Notes: generated by a model from the sequence alone, not told the origin. A stretch of 64,000 bases of DNA from Streptomyces aurantiogriseus (GCF_014649375.1 NZ_BMSX01000001.1:1-64000); one strand, 5' to 3'. Numbered from the stretch's first letter, positions 1-8,726 are shown. A program made the numbers and translations.

Positions 1-97
1 AGCCTCACCCGACGGCTGGAGTCAACGCATAGAGCCTCCACCGATCCCGGAGCGGTTCACAGTCGACAACTTCCGCCGTTCTGGCCATGATTGGCCA

Positions 98-412
98 ATG
101 CCCGAGTTCAGTTGGCCGGACCGCTCCCAGATGCCGACCTCGGATGCCGTAGACCGGAGCTGGCCAGCAACCGTTTCTGCACTGCCCCTCGGGTCTCATG
201 TCAGCGGACTGGTCATCGGCCGACAGCAGTTCGGCGTCTTCCTTCTCCTCGATGGCGTACCGAATGCAGTCGGCCTCGCCGAGATCACCGCCATGCCTCA
301 CCACATGGAACTGCCCGCCGTGGGCTCCACCGTCACCGGTGAGGTGATCTGGCACGCAGACCACAACCGCCAGGTGAAGATCAAACTCGATGAATGGAAC
401 GTGCCCGGCTGA
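98..412 (+). CDS. S1-like RNA-binding domain protein
   Basis: This 104-residue protein is almost entirely one OB-fold of S1 type. Residues about 28-100 show the alternating strands and glycines of the family: 'PLGSHVSGLVIGRQQFGVFLLLDG', an 'AEI' segment and 'GSTVTGEVIWHADHNRQVKIKL'. S1 domains bind single-stranded RNA, but no partner can be named from the neighbours. The ATG at 98 has no clear Shine-Dalgarno sequence, and the gene lies left of a tRNA-derived repeat, so it may be an accessory gene or a gene shortened at its 5' end. It could also be an orphan immunity-type protein of an accessory module. The fold call is reasonable; the role is unknown. Confidence 0.6.
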   Translation: MPEFSWPDRSQMPTSDAVDRSWPATVSALPLGSHVSGLVIGRQQFGVFLLLDGVPNAVGLAEITAMPHHMELPAVGSTVTGEVIWHADHNRQVKIKLDEWNVPG

Positions 413-646
413 TCACCTCCCGGGCACGACAACACTGCACCACAAGCGCACCAGACAGGGCGGGGAACCACGGGGAATCACGGTGAAGGCAGCCGAGCCC
501 GGCCAGGTCCGGGCCCAGCTATTCGTCCAGGTCGGCGCCCCCCCAAGTGACCGCAGCTTCCCAAGTTGAGAGCTCGGATGTCAGTGCCAGGTGCTAGCTT
601 CCGCCGTCCAAGGGAAACAAGCACATACGCCAGGGGAGACCGGGGT

Positions 647-1009
647 ATGGACACAGCCACGCCGCGTGGTTCAGGTGGATGCTCCCTCTTCGGTGTCGCG
701 GTGGCCGCCGCTGCCTTCGTCACCGTGTGGTGGGGGTGCACCGCGCTGATCACCGAGAATTTCGGGAATGACTGTCTCTTCTACTTCGGCGTTACCGGAC
801 CACAGGCCGAGCACTGTTACCGGGTGAACGACCGAGCGGAGGCATGGCTGCCCTGGCTGGTGTCCGCCGCATGGATCAGCACGCTTTTGAACCTCCTCCT
901 GCCCCGATGGTTTCTTCTGGGGCGGCGCACGGCCGCCGGCATCGCCGTCGCCAGCCTGATCCTCGCCGTAGTGCTCGGAGCCCATGCCATAGCTGTCTCT
1001 GGGCCCTGA
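647..1009 (+). CDS. small membrane protein of unknown function
   Basis: A 120-residue protein with three likely membrane segments: residues about 13-33 (LFGVAVAAAAFVTVWWGC), about 68-88 (WLPWLVSAAWISTLLNLLLP) and about 95-117. The two cysteines in the first loop (NDCLFYFG and EHCYRV) could form a disulphide outside the cell. An in-frame ATG exists at 566, but the ATG at 647 is preferred because the purine-rich AGGGGAGAC lies just upstream. I recognise no family. It lies in the accessory stretch left of the first tRNA-Pro remnant. Confidence 0.6.
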   Translation: MDTATPRGSGGCSLFGVAVAAAAFVTVWWGCTALITENFGNDCLFYFGVTGPQAEHCYRVNDRAEAWLPWLVSAAWISTLLNLLLPRWFLLGRRTAAGIAVASLILAVVLGAHAIAVSGP

Positions 1010-1151
1010 GCGGCCACCAGCACGTGCGTGAGTGATCAGCCAGCCGTACAGCAGCGAAGTACAGCAACCGCCATGGCCCCGGCCGACCGCCCATAACCCT
1101 CAGCAGCCAACCGACCAGCCCACCAGACCTCAATGACCACCCAGCCGAGAG

Positions 1152-1193
1152 TTCGGGGCGAAGAGGTCGTGGGTTCAAATCCCGCCACCCGGA
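1152..1193 (+). repeat. 3' half of tRNA-Pro(CGG), att-like remnant (left copy)
   Basis: The 42 bases correspond to the anticodon loop (TTCGGGG), the 3' anticodon-stem strand CGAAG, the variable bases, the T arm (GTGGG-TTCAAAT-CCCGC) and the 3' acceptor strand of a proline tRNA. No 5' half precedes it, so it is not a functional tRNA gene. It matches 8727-8768 at 38 of 42 positions in direct orientation. Actinomycete integrative elements, pSAM2 being the classic tRNA-Pro case, duplicate just this part of a tRNA gene when they integrate. An att-derived relic is therefore the best reading. Confidence 0.8.
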
Positions 1194-1212
1194 CAGGGAA
1201 GTACCAGGTCAG

Positions 1213-1241
1213 GGGCCTAATCCGCTTAGCGGGTCGGGCCC
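1213..1241 (+). terminator. hairpin downstream of the left tRNA remnant
   Basis: The sequence can fold GGGCCTAATCCGC against GCGGGTCGGGCCC with one mismatch and several G-U pairs, 19 bases after the tRNA remnant. It resembles an eroded tRNA-gene terminator. The right copy also has a hairpin at a similar position. There is no U-tract. Confidence 0.4.
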
Positions 1242-1339
1242 GTGAAGTGGTTCCTGGAGATCGCTTGCGAGAAATCTGGGAGAAGATCTCGGTCGAGGTC
1301 TCCCAAGGCGTGACCGTTGAGGCTGTGTGCACTCCCACG

Positions 1340-1760
1340 GCTGAGGGCACCCGGACCTGCGCGTTCGCGAATCCAGCTCCGTAGCTGACCAGGAACACCG
1401 TGCCCAGCTGCCAGGCAACGGGCAGACCGCCCAGCTCGAACGGATAGGCCGCGACGATCCACTCGGCCCCACGCAGCCCGTCCCGGCTCACGTAGAGAAG
1501 GGTGTGACGGGAGGTGGGCCACATGCGCCAGCTGAGGTCGGACAGGGTGTCGTCGATCCGCTCGGCGAGCACACCGTCGTCACCGGCCAGAGACGCGGGG
1601 TGACCCAGTACACCGGATCCGGCAAGTTTGGTCGGGAGCGGTCGCTGGAGTGGTGCGGAAGCAGGGGCGCCTCCATGGGCTCGCAGGGTGGAACACTGGC
1701 TCCAGGATCACTGGCATCACCTCGTTGACCAGGTCCTCCGGCAAGGTGTTGCAGGTTGAC
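1340..1760 (-). pseudogene. frameshifted remnant of an unidentified protein gene
   Basis: Read on the minus strand, protein-like sequence hops between frames. It starts with ATG at 1760 (MSTCNTLPEDLVNEVMPVIL...), continues in a second frame (EAPLLPHHSSDRSRPNLP... then VYWVTPRLWPV) and resumes in a third (LAERIDDTLSDLSWRMWPTS, then GLRGAEWIVAAYPFELGGLP and FLVSYGAGFANAQVRVPSA). Each piece has normal coding composition, but no single frame carries all of them. The 3' end fades out near the tRNA remnant. At least two frameshifts and perhaps a truncation are implied. I do not recognise the family. Confidence 0.5.
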
Positions 1761-2096
1761 ATAGCTGCGCAGCTGCTCACCAGTCGTGTCGGGATCTTTC
1801 CTGTCTGCCTGCGGCGAACTGGTGGATAGATGGACATGTAGGGTCTCAAGTTTCGCGTCGGAATCTCACGCCTGGTGCCGGGTGGAAGTCGGATCCGACC
1901 TGGCGCTGAGACGTGCAGCCGCGCCGGGAACAGCGGGTCCGGCCGGCACTGTTGCATCGACCGAGGGACCGGCGCTGCACGGGCGGGGAACTCGGAAACC
2001 ACAAGATCGTCTGCCCCGACAGGATCCGGGCCCGAGGATCGCGGTACGCCCGCCGCGCACTCGGACCAAGACGTATTTCTGCAGGAGGACTGCTTG
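1761..2096. other. intergenic region upstream of the PIG-L deacetylase
   Basis: No convincing gene is seen. Open frames running through from 1786 and 1875 have poor coding character, and the deacetylase has a clear internal start at 2097. The last 15 bases carry its ribosome binding site (GCAGGAGGAC). No clear operator or terminator is visible. Confidence 0.4.
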
Positions 2097-2930
2097 ATGA
2101 CTGACCGGCCCCTGACGCTCATGGCGGTGCACGCCCACCCCGACGACGAGGCCACCGGAACCGGAGGGGTCCTCGCGCGGTACGCGGCGGAAGGCATCCG
2201 CACGGTTCTCGTGACGTGTACCGACGGCGGTTGCGGTGACGGACCGGGAGGTGTCAAGCCGGGCGATCCCGGGCACGATCCGGCCGCTATCGCCTTGATG
2301 CGCCGCCAAGAACTCAAGGCGAGCTGTGACGTCCTGAAGGTCAGCGATCTGGAGATGCTGGATTATGCCGACTCCGGGATGATGGGCTGGCCGAGCAACG
2401 ACGCACCCGGGTCCTTCTGGCAGACCCCCGTGGAGGAAGGCGCTGCCCGACTCGCGGAACTCATGCGGCACTACCGACCTGATGTGGTCGTCACCTATGA
2501 CGAGAACGGCTTCTACGGCCATCCCGACCACATCCAGGCCCACCGCATCACGATGGCGGCGCTGGAGATGACCGCGCTGACACCGAAGGTGTACTGGACC
2601 ACGATGCCCCGCTCGGGGATGCAGCGGTTCGGGGAGATCATGCGCGAGTTTCATCCGGACATGCCGGAGCCGGATCCTGCCGAGGCCGCCGCGATGGCCG
2701 AGATCGGCCTCCCCGACGATGAGATCACCACGTGGGTGGACACCACCACGTTCAGCGGCCAGAAGTTCGACGCGCTGGCCGCGCACGCCAGTCAGGGCGA
2801 GAACATCTTCTTCCTCAAGATGGGCAAGGAGAGGTTCGGCGAGTTGATGGGCATGGAGACCTTCGTACGTGTCCAGGACACCACCGGCGCGGCCGTACCC
2901 GAGAACGACCTCTTCGCCGGACTGCGCTGA
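2097..2930 (+). CDS. PIG-L/LmbE family zinc deacetylase
   Basis: A 277-residue member of the PIG-L family, which includes MshB and Mca of mycothiol metabolism and other N-acetylglucosaminyl deacetylases. Residues 10-22 read AVHAHPDDEATGT, with the zinc-binding H14 and D17 of the AHPDDE motif. A second motif, FYGHPDHIQAH, supplies the third histidine. Length and motif order fit an intact enzyme hydrolysing an N-acetyl sugar or an amide. The ATG at 2097 is chosen because AGGAGG lies 7-12 bases upstream; an open frame exists earlier but looks non-coding. Sequence around the motifs differs from typical MshB and Mca, so the substrate is not assigned. It lies within the tRNA-bounded island. Confidence 0.85.
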   Translation: MTDRPLTLMAVHAHPDDEATGTGGVLARYAAEGIRTVLVTCTDGGCGDGPGGVKPGDPGHDPAAIALMRRQELKASCDVLKVSDLEMLDYADSGMMGWPSNDAPGSFWQTPVEEGAARLAELMRHYRPDVVVTYDENGFYGHPDHIQAHRITMAALEMTALTPKVYWTTMPRSGMQRFGEIMREFHPDMPEPDPAEAAAMAEIGLPDDEITTWVDTTTFSGQKFDALAAHASQGENIFFLKMGKERFGELMGMETFVRVQDTTGAAVPENDLFAGLR

Positions 2931-3092
2931 TCCACTCATCCGGAGCGGAGCCCTGGAGAGCTCAGCTGGCACCAGCCAGTGCGGAATCAGCCCGGCGGAT
3001 TCGGGCTGAACCGCAGGCGTTGAGCCGTAGAATTCGGCAGCCAACGCCGACGAGGTCCGGCCGTTGCGCGCGCTCGCGGGGGAGGAGATCGG

Positions 3093-4862
3093 ATGCAGGA
3101 CCCTTCGGACTCGATGGAGATCGCCGAGCCTGAGGAGAACGGCCGGGGCAATACCGCCGACTCACCTGTTGTGGACGATACGACGTCCGACTCGGACATC
3201 GACTCGACGACGGCGTCGACGGTCCTGGTGGAGGTGCTTCCAGGGGTGGCCGTCGTCGCCGGTGAGGTCCCGCCGGAGCTGAAGCCCGATCTGATCGACT
3301 TCGGGATCGTGCCGGCTGCCGACCGCAAGCAGATCTCAGCGATCCTCGCCTCGATCGGGAACGCAGCGACCGTGGTCGGCAATCTCGGAAACGCGTTCGC
3401 CGGCGTGCAGGGGCTGTACAGGATCGGCGACACGGCACAGGCCCTGCTGAACAGCGGCGCGACGCTCGCCATCAAGGACGGCGGGAACCTCGGAGCGGTG
3501 ATGGTTCCTGGCCGCATCCTGCATCAGGCCCGCTTCCACTCCGTGAATGCGGTGAGCAAGGCGCAGACCGCGGCCTCGATCGGGCCGGCGCTGGCCATGG
3601 TCGGCCTTCAGATGATGCTGAGTGAGGTCTCGGGCCTCGTGAGGACCAACCTCGCGGTGACAAGTCAGGTCCTCACCGCCATCCGCAAGGATCAGTGGGC
3701 CGAACTGACGGGGCTCGTCGCCGCCATCGATCGCGCGGTCGACCAGGCACGAGAGATCGAATCGGTCCCGACGTCCTTGTGGGAGGACGTCGCGGGCAGT
3801 GGAGCGCTGCTGCAGAAGCAGCTTGAGCTCTACCAAGGGAACGTCCGCGACCACGTCAGGCAGACCGGTCGGCCCGACGCACGCAGCCACCGTGAGTATC
3901 TGCAGACGAACGCCGAGGCGATCGCCTTCGATGCCTACGCCCTCCTGTCCTCCCTCAAGGCATGGACCGGGTATCACGCGCTCCGGGCCGCAAGGGCGAG
4001 AGCCGCTGGACGCGAAGACGCCGCCGAGGCGCAATACGCCGAGGTCATCGCGCGCGACACCCGCGCGGAGTTCGACTCCGCTCTCGCCGAGTCGACGAGC
4101 CTCGTCGACGCGCTGACGCGGGAGCTGCGGATCACCGCCGAACTCCCCGGACCCGACGCATGGCCGCTGCCGGGGAAGCGGAAGGACGTGAAGGCGGCCC
4201 GCGAAACCTCTGCCCGTCTTCTGGAGGCGATCGAGCCTCTTGCCGACGCTCTCCATCCGCCGGCCCCTCCGCTCGAGGCTCCGGGCGTCGTCTGCGCACC
4301 CGAATCGCTGGATCGCGAGCCGTACCTTCGCATTCTGCGATGGCTCCTCGAGGACGGTGAGGCCCTACGTGTCCTCGGCTTCCCCGACCAGCTCGATGCC
4401 CTCGGTCCCATTTCTGCGATCGTCGGCGGAGCGAAGGAGAAGTTGGCGGCAGCGAGGGACAAGGCTGCGGCAAAGACACTGGTCGCCGTCACGGATCGCC
4501 GCATCATCACGGCCAAGACGAACGCATTCCTCGAGCAAGCCGAGATCCGTCAAGTCATCCCGATCGACCAGGTGCGATACGTCCGAGCAACGACCACACA
4601 GGACAGAAACGCGCGCTTGGCGATCGACCTCATCACGCGCGACGAGAACATCCGGTGGCTCTTCCACGCTGACATCGACAACACTCAAGTGGACGCGCTC
4701 GCCGCCGTGCTTGCCGAGTCGATGACGATCCCGGACGCTGAACGCGATGAGCTTCAACGGCGGCGCTACGCCCCCATTGAGGCGGGCGAGAAGAGCGAGA
4801 GTGCTGGCACGGGGTCTACCGAACCGACTGGATCCGAGGCCACGACCTGCGATGCCGAGTAG
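3093..4862 (+). CDS. orphan island protein with C-terminal PH-like domain
   Basis: A 589-residue protein I cannot place in a named family. Residues 1-45 are acidic and Ser/Thr-rich (likely disordered). Residues about 75-200 contain long hydrophobic or amphipathic stretches (ASIGNAATVVGNLGNAFAGV, AASIGPALAMVGLQMML) that could contact a membrane. A helical middle section follows. Residues about 460-550 resemble a bacterial PH domain ('LVAVTDRRIITAKTNAF', then 'VIPIDQVRYVRAT', then 'LAIDLITRDENIRWLF'). The tail is Ser/Thr/Glu-rich. The start has GGGGGAGGAGAT upstream. The mix of membrane-like and PH-like segments beside restriction-type genes suggests a membrane-acting island gene, but that is only inference. 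Confidence 0.75.
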   Translation: MQDPSDSMEIAEPEENGRGNTADSPVVDDTTSDSDIDSTTASTVLVEVLPGVAVVAGEVPPELKPDLIDFGIVPAADRKQISAILASIGNAATVVGNLGNAFAGVQGLYRIGDTAQALLNSGATLAIKDGGNLGAVMVPGRILHQARFHSVNAVSKAQTAASIGPALAMVGLQMMLSEVSGLVRTNLAVTSQVLTAIRKDQWAELTGLVAAIDRAVDQAREIESVPTSLWEDVAGSGALLQKQLELYQGNVRDHVRQTGRPDARSHREYLQTNAEAIAFDAYALLSSLKAWTGYHALRAARARAAGREDAAEAQYAEVIARDTRAEFDSALAESTSLVDALTRELRITAELPGPDAWPLPGKRKDVKAARETSARLLEAIEPLADALHPPAPPLEAPGVVCAPESLDREPYLRILRWLLEDGEALRVLGFPDQLDALGPISAIVGGAKEKLAAARDKAAAKTLVAVTDRRIITAKTNAFLEQAEIRQVIPIDQVRYVRATTTQDRNARLAIDLITRDENIRWLFHADIDNTQVDALAAVLAESMTIPDAERDELQRRRYAPIEAGEKSESAGTGSTEPTGSEATTCDAE

Positions 4863-5224
4863 GCCCCGAGCCGATTGACCAGTTCGTGGCCGGGGCCGAT
4901 CGGGAAGCAGCCACCGCGTGATCATCAGAGGTTGCGTGGACTTCTGAAGATGGTGCCGTGGCCGTGGGCCAGCGCGCCTTGCGGAAGCTGGTGCACCCCA
5001 TGGCGCAGACGCGCCCTTGACCAAGGTCTACGAGGGCTGTTCCGTTAGGGAAGTTGGGGAGTTCTACTCGGGGGTTGCCTTCGTGACCAGGTCGGTTGGC
5101 AGTGCGTGGTGTCTCATCAGCGGCACCAGGGGGGAATCGGCCGCTCCCCTGGCTGCTAGGGCCTCCGTATGAGACTCCGGCGCGGGATCGCGATCGCCGT
5201 CGTCGCCGGAGGCGGCGCTGTGAC
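4863..5224. other. gene-poor junction next to the broken helicase
   Basis: No gene with support. An antisense frame continues the helicase reading frame down to 5064, but its composition there (QHGGHSAASGDDGDRDPAPE...) no longer resembles any helicase. This DNA is probably unrelated sequence joined to the helicase stump by a deletion. Confidence 0.45.
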
Positions 5225-5771
5225 CACCATGCTGACGCAGACCGCCCCCCAGCAGCCGCTGAAAGTCGTCCACCCACTTGGTGGCGAGGTTCGCCGGGCA
5301 CACGATGATCGCCCGCTTGATCAGGCCGAGCCTCTGCATCTCACGCAGATACAGACCCGCCATGATCGTTTTTCCGGTACCCGGCTCGTCGGCCAGGAGG
5401 AAACGCAGTAGGGGCTGGGGAAGCATCGCTCCGTAGACGGCCGTCGTCTGGTGCGCGTACGGCTTCAGCGGTGTGGCTGCCATCGCGCTGGACTCGGCGT
5501 TGGTCGCCGCGGCGTTCATCCACTGTGTCCACATGGCCGCCAGCACACGTGCGGAGTCAGCCTTCCCGTCGCTGACGAGAGGCCGCACGGTCTCCGTGTC
5601 TCCAGCTGCCAGATTCACTTCGTGACGACGGTCTTCGTCGTCGACCAGGATGAGGTCCCATGACCCAGGTTGATCTCCGGGCAAGGCGAACCTGAGTGTG
5701 GCGAACTCCGGTACGCCAGCGGCCTGAACCCTTACTCTCTGACCACGCTCAAACGTGCCTTGGGACTGCAT
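5064..5771 (-). pseudogene. truncated SNF2/DEAD-type helicase, N-terminal part only
   Basis: The first about 180 residues look like the N-terminus of a large SNF2-family helicase of the kind found in restriction and DISARM-type islands. A small beta-rich segment (GSWDLILVDDEDRRHEVNL) is followed by the Q-type motif PYAHQ, motif I LLADEPGTGKTIMAGLYLRE and motif Ia AIIVCPANLATKWVDDFQ. After GGGLR (near 5225) similarity stops, and the frame ends 50 residues later without motifs II-VI. Functional relatives are several times longer, so this is a stump that could bind but not translocate. The start at 5771 overlaps no neighbour. Loss by deletion is the simplest cause. Confidence 0.75.
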
Positions 5772-5904
5772 GCTTATGCGTCAGCCTCAAGGCTCGCCGG
5801 AACCCAGCTGAGACTGGCCGGAAGCCAACCCACTGGACGTGGACAAGCCATGACCTGGTCCCTCCCCCTCGGCCAGACGCGGTTCCCCAACCTGCGACTT
5901 ACTA

Positions 5905-6318
5905 ATGGACTGTCAAATTACAGTATCTAGTTGCTACTTCCAATATGACGAGCATGAAGGGGGTGCAGGGGCCGCCGGCTCGGGTCGAAGAACCTCGCCG
6001 GACCTGGCCAAGCAGCTCAGCGGCGCCCGCAAGGACGACTGGACGAGCCTCCACACCCTGCTGGGTGCCTTCCCATCCGGACGGTGGACGACGTACGGCG
6101 ACGTGACGACCGTTATAGGCAGCCACGCCGTTCCGGTCGGCACCCGCCTGGCCACCTTCAGCCGATGCCCCAACACCTGGCGGGTCCTCACCGCTACGGA
6201 GGGTGCCGGCTTCCGATGGGCCGACCCGACACGCACTCTGGAGGAAAACCTGCCCCTCTGGCCAGCACTCGGATCGCTGCAGGGAGAATGGAGTCCGGTG
6301 GCGGTATTCACGAGGTGA
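5905..6318 (+). pseudogene. ATL/MGMT-like DNA-binding domain, probably 5'-truncated
   Basis: Residues about 48-100 (LLGAFPSGRWTTYGDVTTVI, then GSHAVPVGTRLA, then CPNTWRVLTATEGAGF) match the helix-turn-helix part of O6-alkylguanine alkyltransferase-like proteins: the 'PxGRxTTYGD' motif is present and the acceptor PCHR cysteine motif is absent. The same module occurs, in my recollection, as a C-terminal domain of restriction-associated proteins. The first 35 residues look unrelated to that fold and there is no ribosome binding site before 5905, so it may be the 3' end of a once larger gene. It ends 7 bases before the nuclease-NTPase gene, which suggests they were co-transcribed. Confidence 0.5.
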
Positions 6319-6325
6319 CAACGGC

Positions 6326-8590
6326 ATGGACTCTTTCGAGTTGGGGCGGTTGACGGACCATGACTTCGAGGTGGTCTGCCGTGACCTGTTCAGCGATGTC
6401 CTCGGTATCCCTCTGGAGATCTTTCCTCGCGGCCGGGACCGAGGCATCGACCTGCGGCACACCGGCCCCTCGGGGACGACCGTTGTGCAGTGCAAGCACT
6501 GGCCGCGCGCGACCCAGGCGACGCTGATCAGGCGCCTGATCAAGGATGAACTGCCCAAGGTCCGCGCGCTGGCACCCGACCGTTACATCGTCGCCACGAC
6601 GGTCGGTCTGACCGTCGACGGCAAAGAAGAGCTCTGCGGTGCCTTCGCCCCGTACGTGCGCGACACCGGCGGCCTGTACGGCGTGGATGAGATCGTCGCC
6701 GAGCTGCTACGCCGTCCGGACCTGGTCCGTCGGCACTTCCGGCTCTGGCTGAGCAGCACCTCCGTCCTTCAGACCGTGCTGAACCAGGACCGGTACCTGC
6801 GCTCGTCGTGGCTTCAGAAGCGGCTACCGGGCATCGCCGACACCTTCGTCCCGCACGAGGGCTTCGAGCGAGCCAAGCAGCTTCTGGACACCCAGCAGGT
6901 CTGTGTCATCGCTGGCATCCCCGGGGTGGGCAAGACGACGGTGGCGCTGATGCTCGCGGCCTGGCTGATGGGCAACAACTACGAGGTCCACGAGATCTCC
7001 CAGGACGTCGACGAGATCGGCACCCTTTGGCGCGACGGCACGCGGCAAGTGTTCCTATACGACGACTTCCTGGGAAGTACGACCCTTGATACGCCGTTGA
7101 ACAAGAACGAGGACAATCGCCTGCTGTCAGTGATCCGGGAGATCCAGGAGACGCCCGGCAAGGCGCTGGTGATGACGACCCGCGACTACCTGCTGGAGCA
7201 CGCCCGTCTTCGGCACGACCGGCTGGCGGAGCCGGACGTGTCGGACGCGGTCAGTGTGATCCGGCTGACCGACCTGGATCTGCAGGTACGGGGCCAGATC
7301 CTCTATAACCACGTCCACCACTCTTCCCTGCCGCAGAATGACAAGCGCCGGTTCGCCGATCCGGCGGTCTGGCGTCCGGTGGTCCAGCACAGGAACTTCA
7401 ATCCGCGTCTGGTCGAGGAGACCCTCCGGTTGTCCGCGCGCCGGGGTCAGGACGTCGGCGCAGCGATGCTGGAGAACCTGGACGATCCGCGCCGCGTCTG
7501 GGAGCGCATCGTGGAGAACGAGCTGTCGGACGAGGCCGTACACATGCTGGAGGTGCTGTTCACCTTCGGGTCCGCACCGTTGGAGGACCTTGAGGAGTCC
7601 TGGCACTGGTACCGCGAGGAGATGGACCAAGCGGCGGACGGCCGGACGTTCCGCAGGGCGCTGCAACTGCTGGACGGCACGATGGTCACTATCGAACAGG
7701 GACGGGTCGCGTTCCACAACCCATCGATCGAGGACTACGTTCGCTTTCACCTCAACGCCGACCGAGCCCATTTCCTGGAGCTGATCAGGGCCATCGTCCA
7801 GGGAGAACAGTTGCGCCGACTGGTCGCGGCGGCACGCATGGCCGACGGCGCAGGGATACTGGCCAGACTCAGGGAGCACGAGCTGGCCGTGACCGCTGCC
7901 GCCCGTCAGGTGGAAGACGACCTGGAGATGGGGCTGTTTGATGAGGACGAGAGCCTGTCAACCCATCTGGAGTGGACCCTAGGGGCAGCCGAGTTGCTGG
8001 ACTCGGCGTCACTGGCCGCGTACGTGACCAAGGAAACGCTCCCCTCGTTTACGCACTTTTCCCCCATCTCCCACTTGGTGAGCCTGGCCAACTCGCTGAG
8101 CGCAAGCCCGCTGGTGCCGCAGGAACACGCGGAGCGGTTCGTCGAAGAACTGACCGACCGGATCCAAGCCGAACTGCTGGAGAGCGCCGAAGTCGGCGAC
8201 TGGTACCGGTCCAGCACTCTGTACGACCAGCTGCAGTCGATACCGTCGGCGTCGGACCGTGAGCCGGTGACCCCAGTCCTCGTGCGGTGCGCCTTGCAGG
8301 AGCTGCGCCGATTGGCCGCCGAGCCGGAGCAGGAACCGCATGCCGCGAACCTGGACCTGATGACAGAGCTGTTGGACTTCCTCTGGGAGCAGGAAGCCGA
8401 GGATGAGCTGCCGGAGGAGTTCGCCGTCGTACAGGACCGTGCCGAGCGTGTGAGAACAGCCCGGGATGCCGAGCGAAACGAGAGGCTCCGGCAGTATCAG
8501 GCCCAGCGGGAACCGGCCGAGCGTTCCGATAAAGCACGTGATCGCGCGCTGGTCACCGAGCTGATGCGCAAGCTCGAGGACACGCCCTGA
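6326..8590 (+). CDS. Mrr-type nuclease–STAND NTPase fusion, candidate anti-phage effector
   Basis: This 754-residue protein has three parts. Residues 10-115 are an Mrr-like PD-(D/E)XK nuclease: E15 in DHDFEVVCRDLF, D42 in RDRGIDLR, and Q55-x-K57 in VVQCKHW. Residues about 165-420 form a STAND NTPase closest to the nSTAND3 type: Walker A G197-IPGVGK-T204 and Walker B VFLYDDF at 242-248. From about 430 to 754 it is helical, probably a sensor or oligomerisation region. In Avs-like and other STAND defence proteins, sensing of phage molecules drives oligomerisation and nuclease activation; the same is inferred here. The ATG at 6326 is chosen because the nuclease fold begins at once; an earlier frame from 6203 overlaps the upstream gene. 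The reading frame appears intact. Confidence 0.85.
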   Translation: MDSFELGRLTDHDFEVVCRDLFSDVLGIPLEIFPRGRDRGIDLRHTGPSGTTVVQCKHWPRATQATLIRRLIKDELPKVRALAPDRYIVATTVGLTVDGKEELCGAFAPYVRDTGGLYGVDEIVAELLRRPDLVRRHFRLWLSSTSVLQTVLNQDRYLRSSWLQKRLPGIADTFVPHEGFERAKQLLDTQQVCVIAGIPGVGKTTVALMLAAWLMGNNYEVHEISQDVDEIGTLWRDGTRQVFLYDDFLGSTTLDTPLNKNEDNRLLSVIREIQETPGKALVMTTRDYLLEHARLRHDRLAEPDVSDAVSVIRLTDLDLQVRGQILYNHVHHSSLPQNDKRRFADPAVWRPVVQHRNFNPRLVEETLRLSARRGQDVGAAMLENLDDPRRVWERIVENELSDEAVHMLEVLFTFGSAPLEDLEESWHWYREEMDQAADGRTFRRALQLLDGTMVTIEQGRVAFHNPSIEDYVRFHLNADRAHFLELIRAIVQGEQLRRLVAAARMADGAGILARLREHELAVTAAARQVEDDLEMGLFDEDESLSTHLEWTLGAAELLDSASLAAYVTKETLPSFTHFSPISHLVSLANSLSASPLVPQEHAERFVEELTDRIQAELLESAEVGDWYRSSTLYDQLQSIPSASDREPVTPVLVRCALQELRRLAAEPEQEPHAANLDLMTELLDFLWEQEAEDELPEEFAVVQDRAERVRTARDAERNERLRQYQAQREPAERSDKARDRALVTELMRKLEDTP

Positions 8591-8601
8591 CTCATTCCCG
8601 C

Positions 8602-8620
8602 TGGGAGCCATCTGGGAGCC
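8602..8620 (+). repeat. two TGGGAGCC direct repeats, possible integrase arm sites
   Basis: TGGGAGCC occurs at 8602-8609 and 8613-8620, one helical turn apart, between the effector gene and the right tRNA remnant. Spaced short repeats next to an att core are typical of tyrosine-recombinase arm sites. No integrase gene is present, so this is only a suggestion. Confidence 0.3.
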
Positions 8621-8726
8621 GCCCCCACGCCCCAAGCCCCTTCCAGACCACCCGACACCACCGCATTCCAACGCCCTGACCAGGCAAGACAGCAAACAGG
8701 CCGGTGATGATCATGCCCGAACCTCA

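Larger units (their letters stand above)
1010..1339. other. non-coding stretch holding the left tRNA-Pro remnant
   Basis: Apart from the tRNA-derived repeat (1152-1193) and the hairpin after it (1213-1241), I see no gene here. Short open frames that cross the repeat give antisense tRNA translations (a 'VAGFEPTTSS' string), a well-known annotation artefact. Confidence 0.5.

Noticed and set aside
1152..1193. A complete functional tRNA-Pro gene
   Set aside because: Only the anticodon loop and 3' half are present at both copies; upstream sequence does not supply a D arm or 5' acceptor strand.
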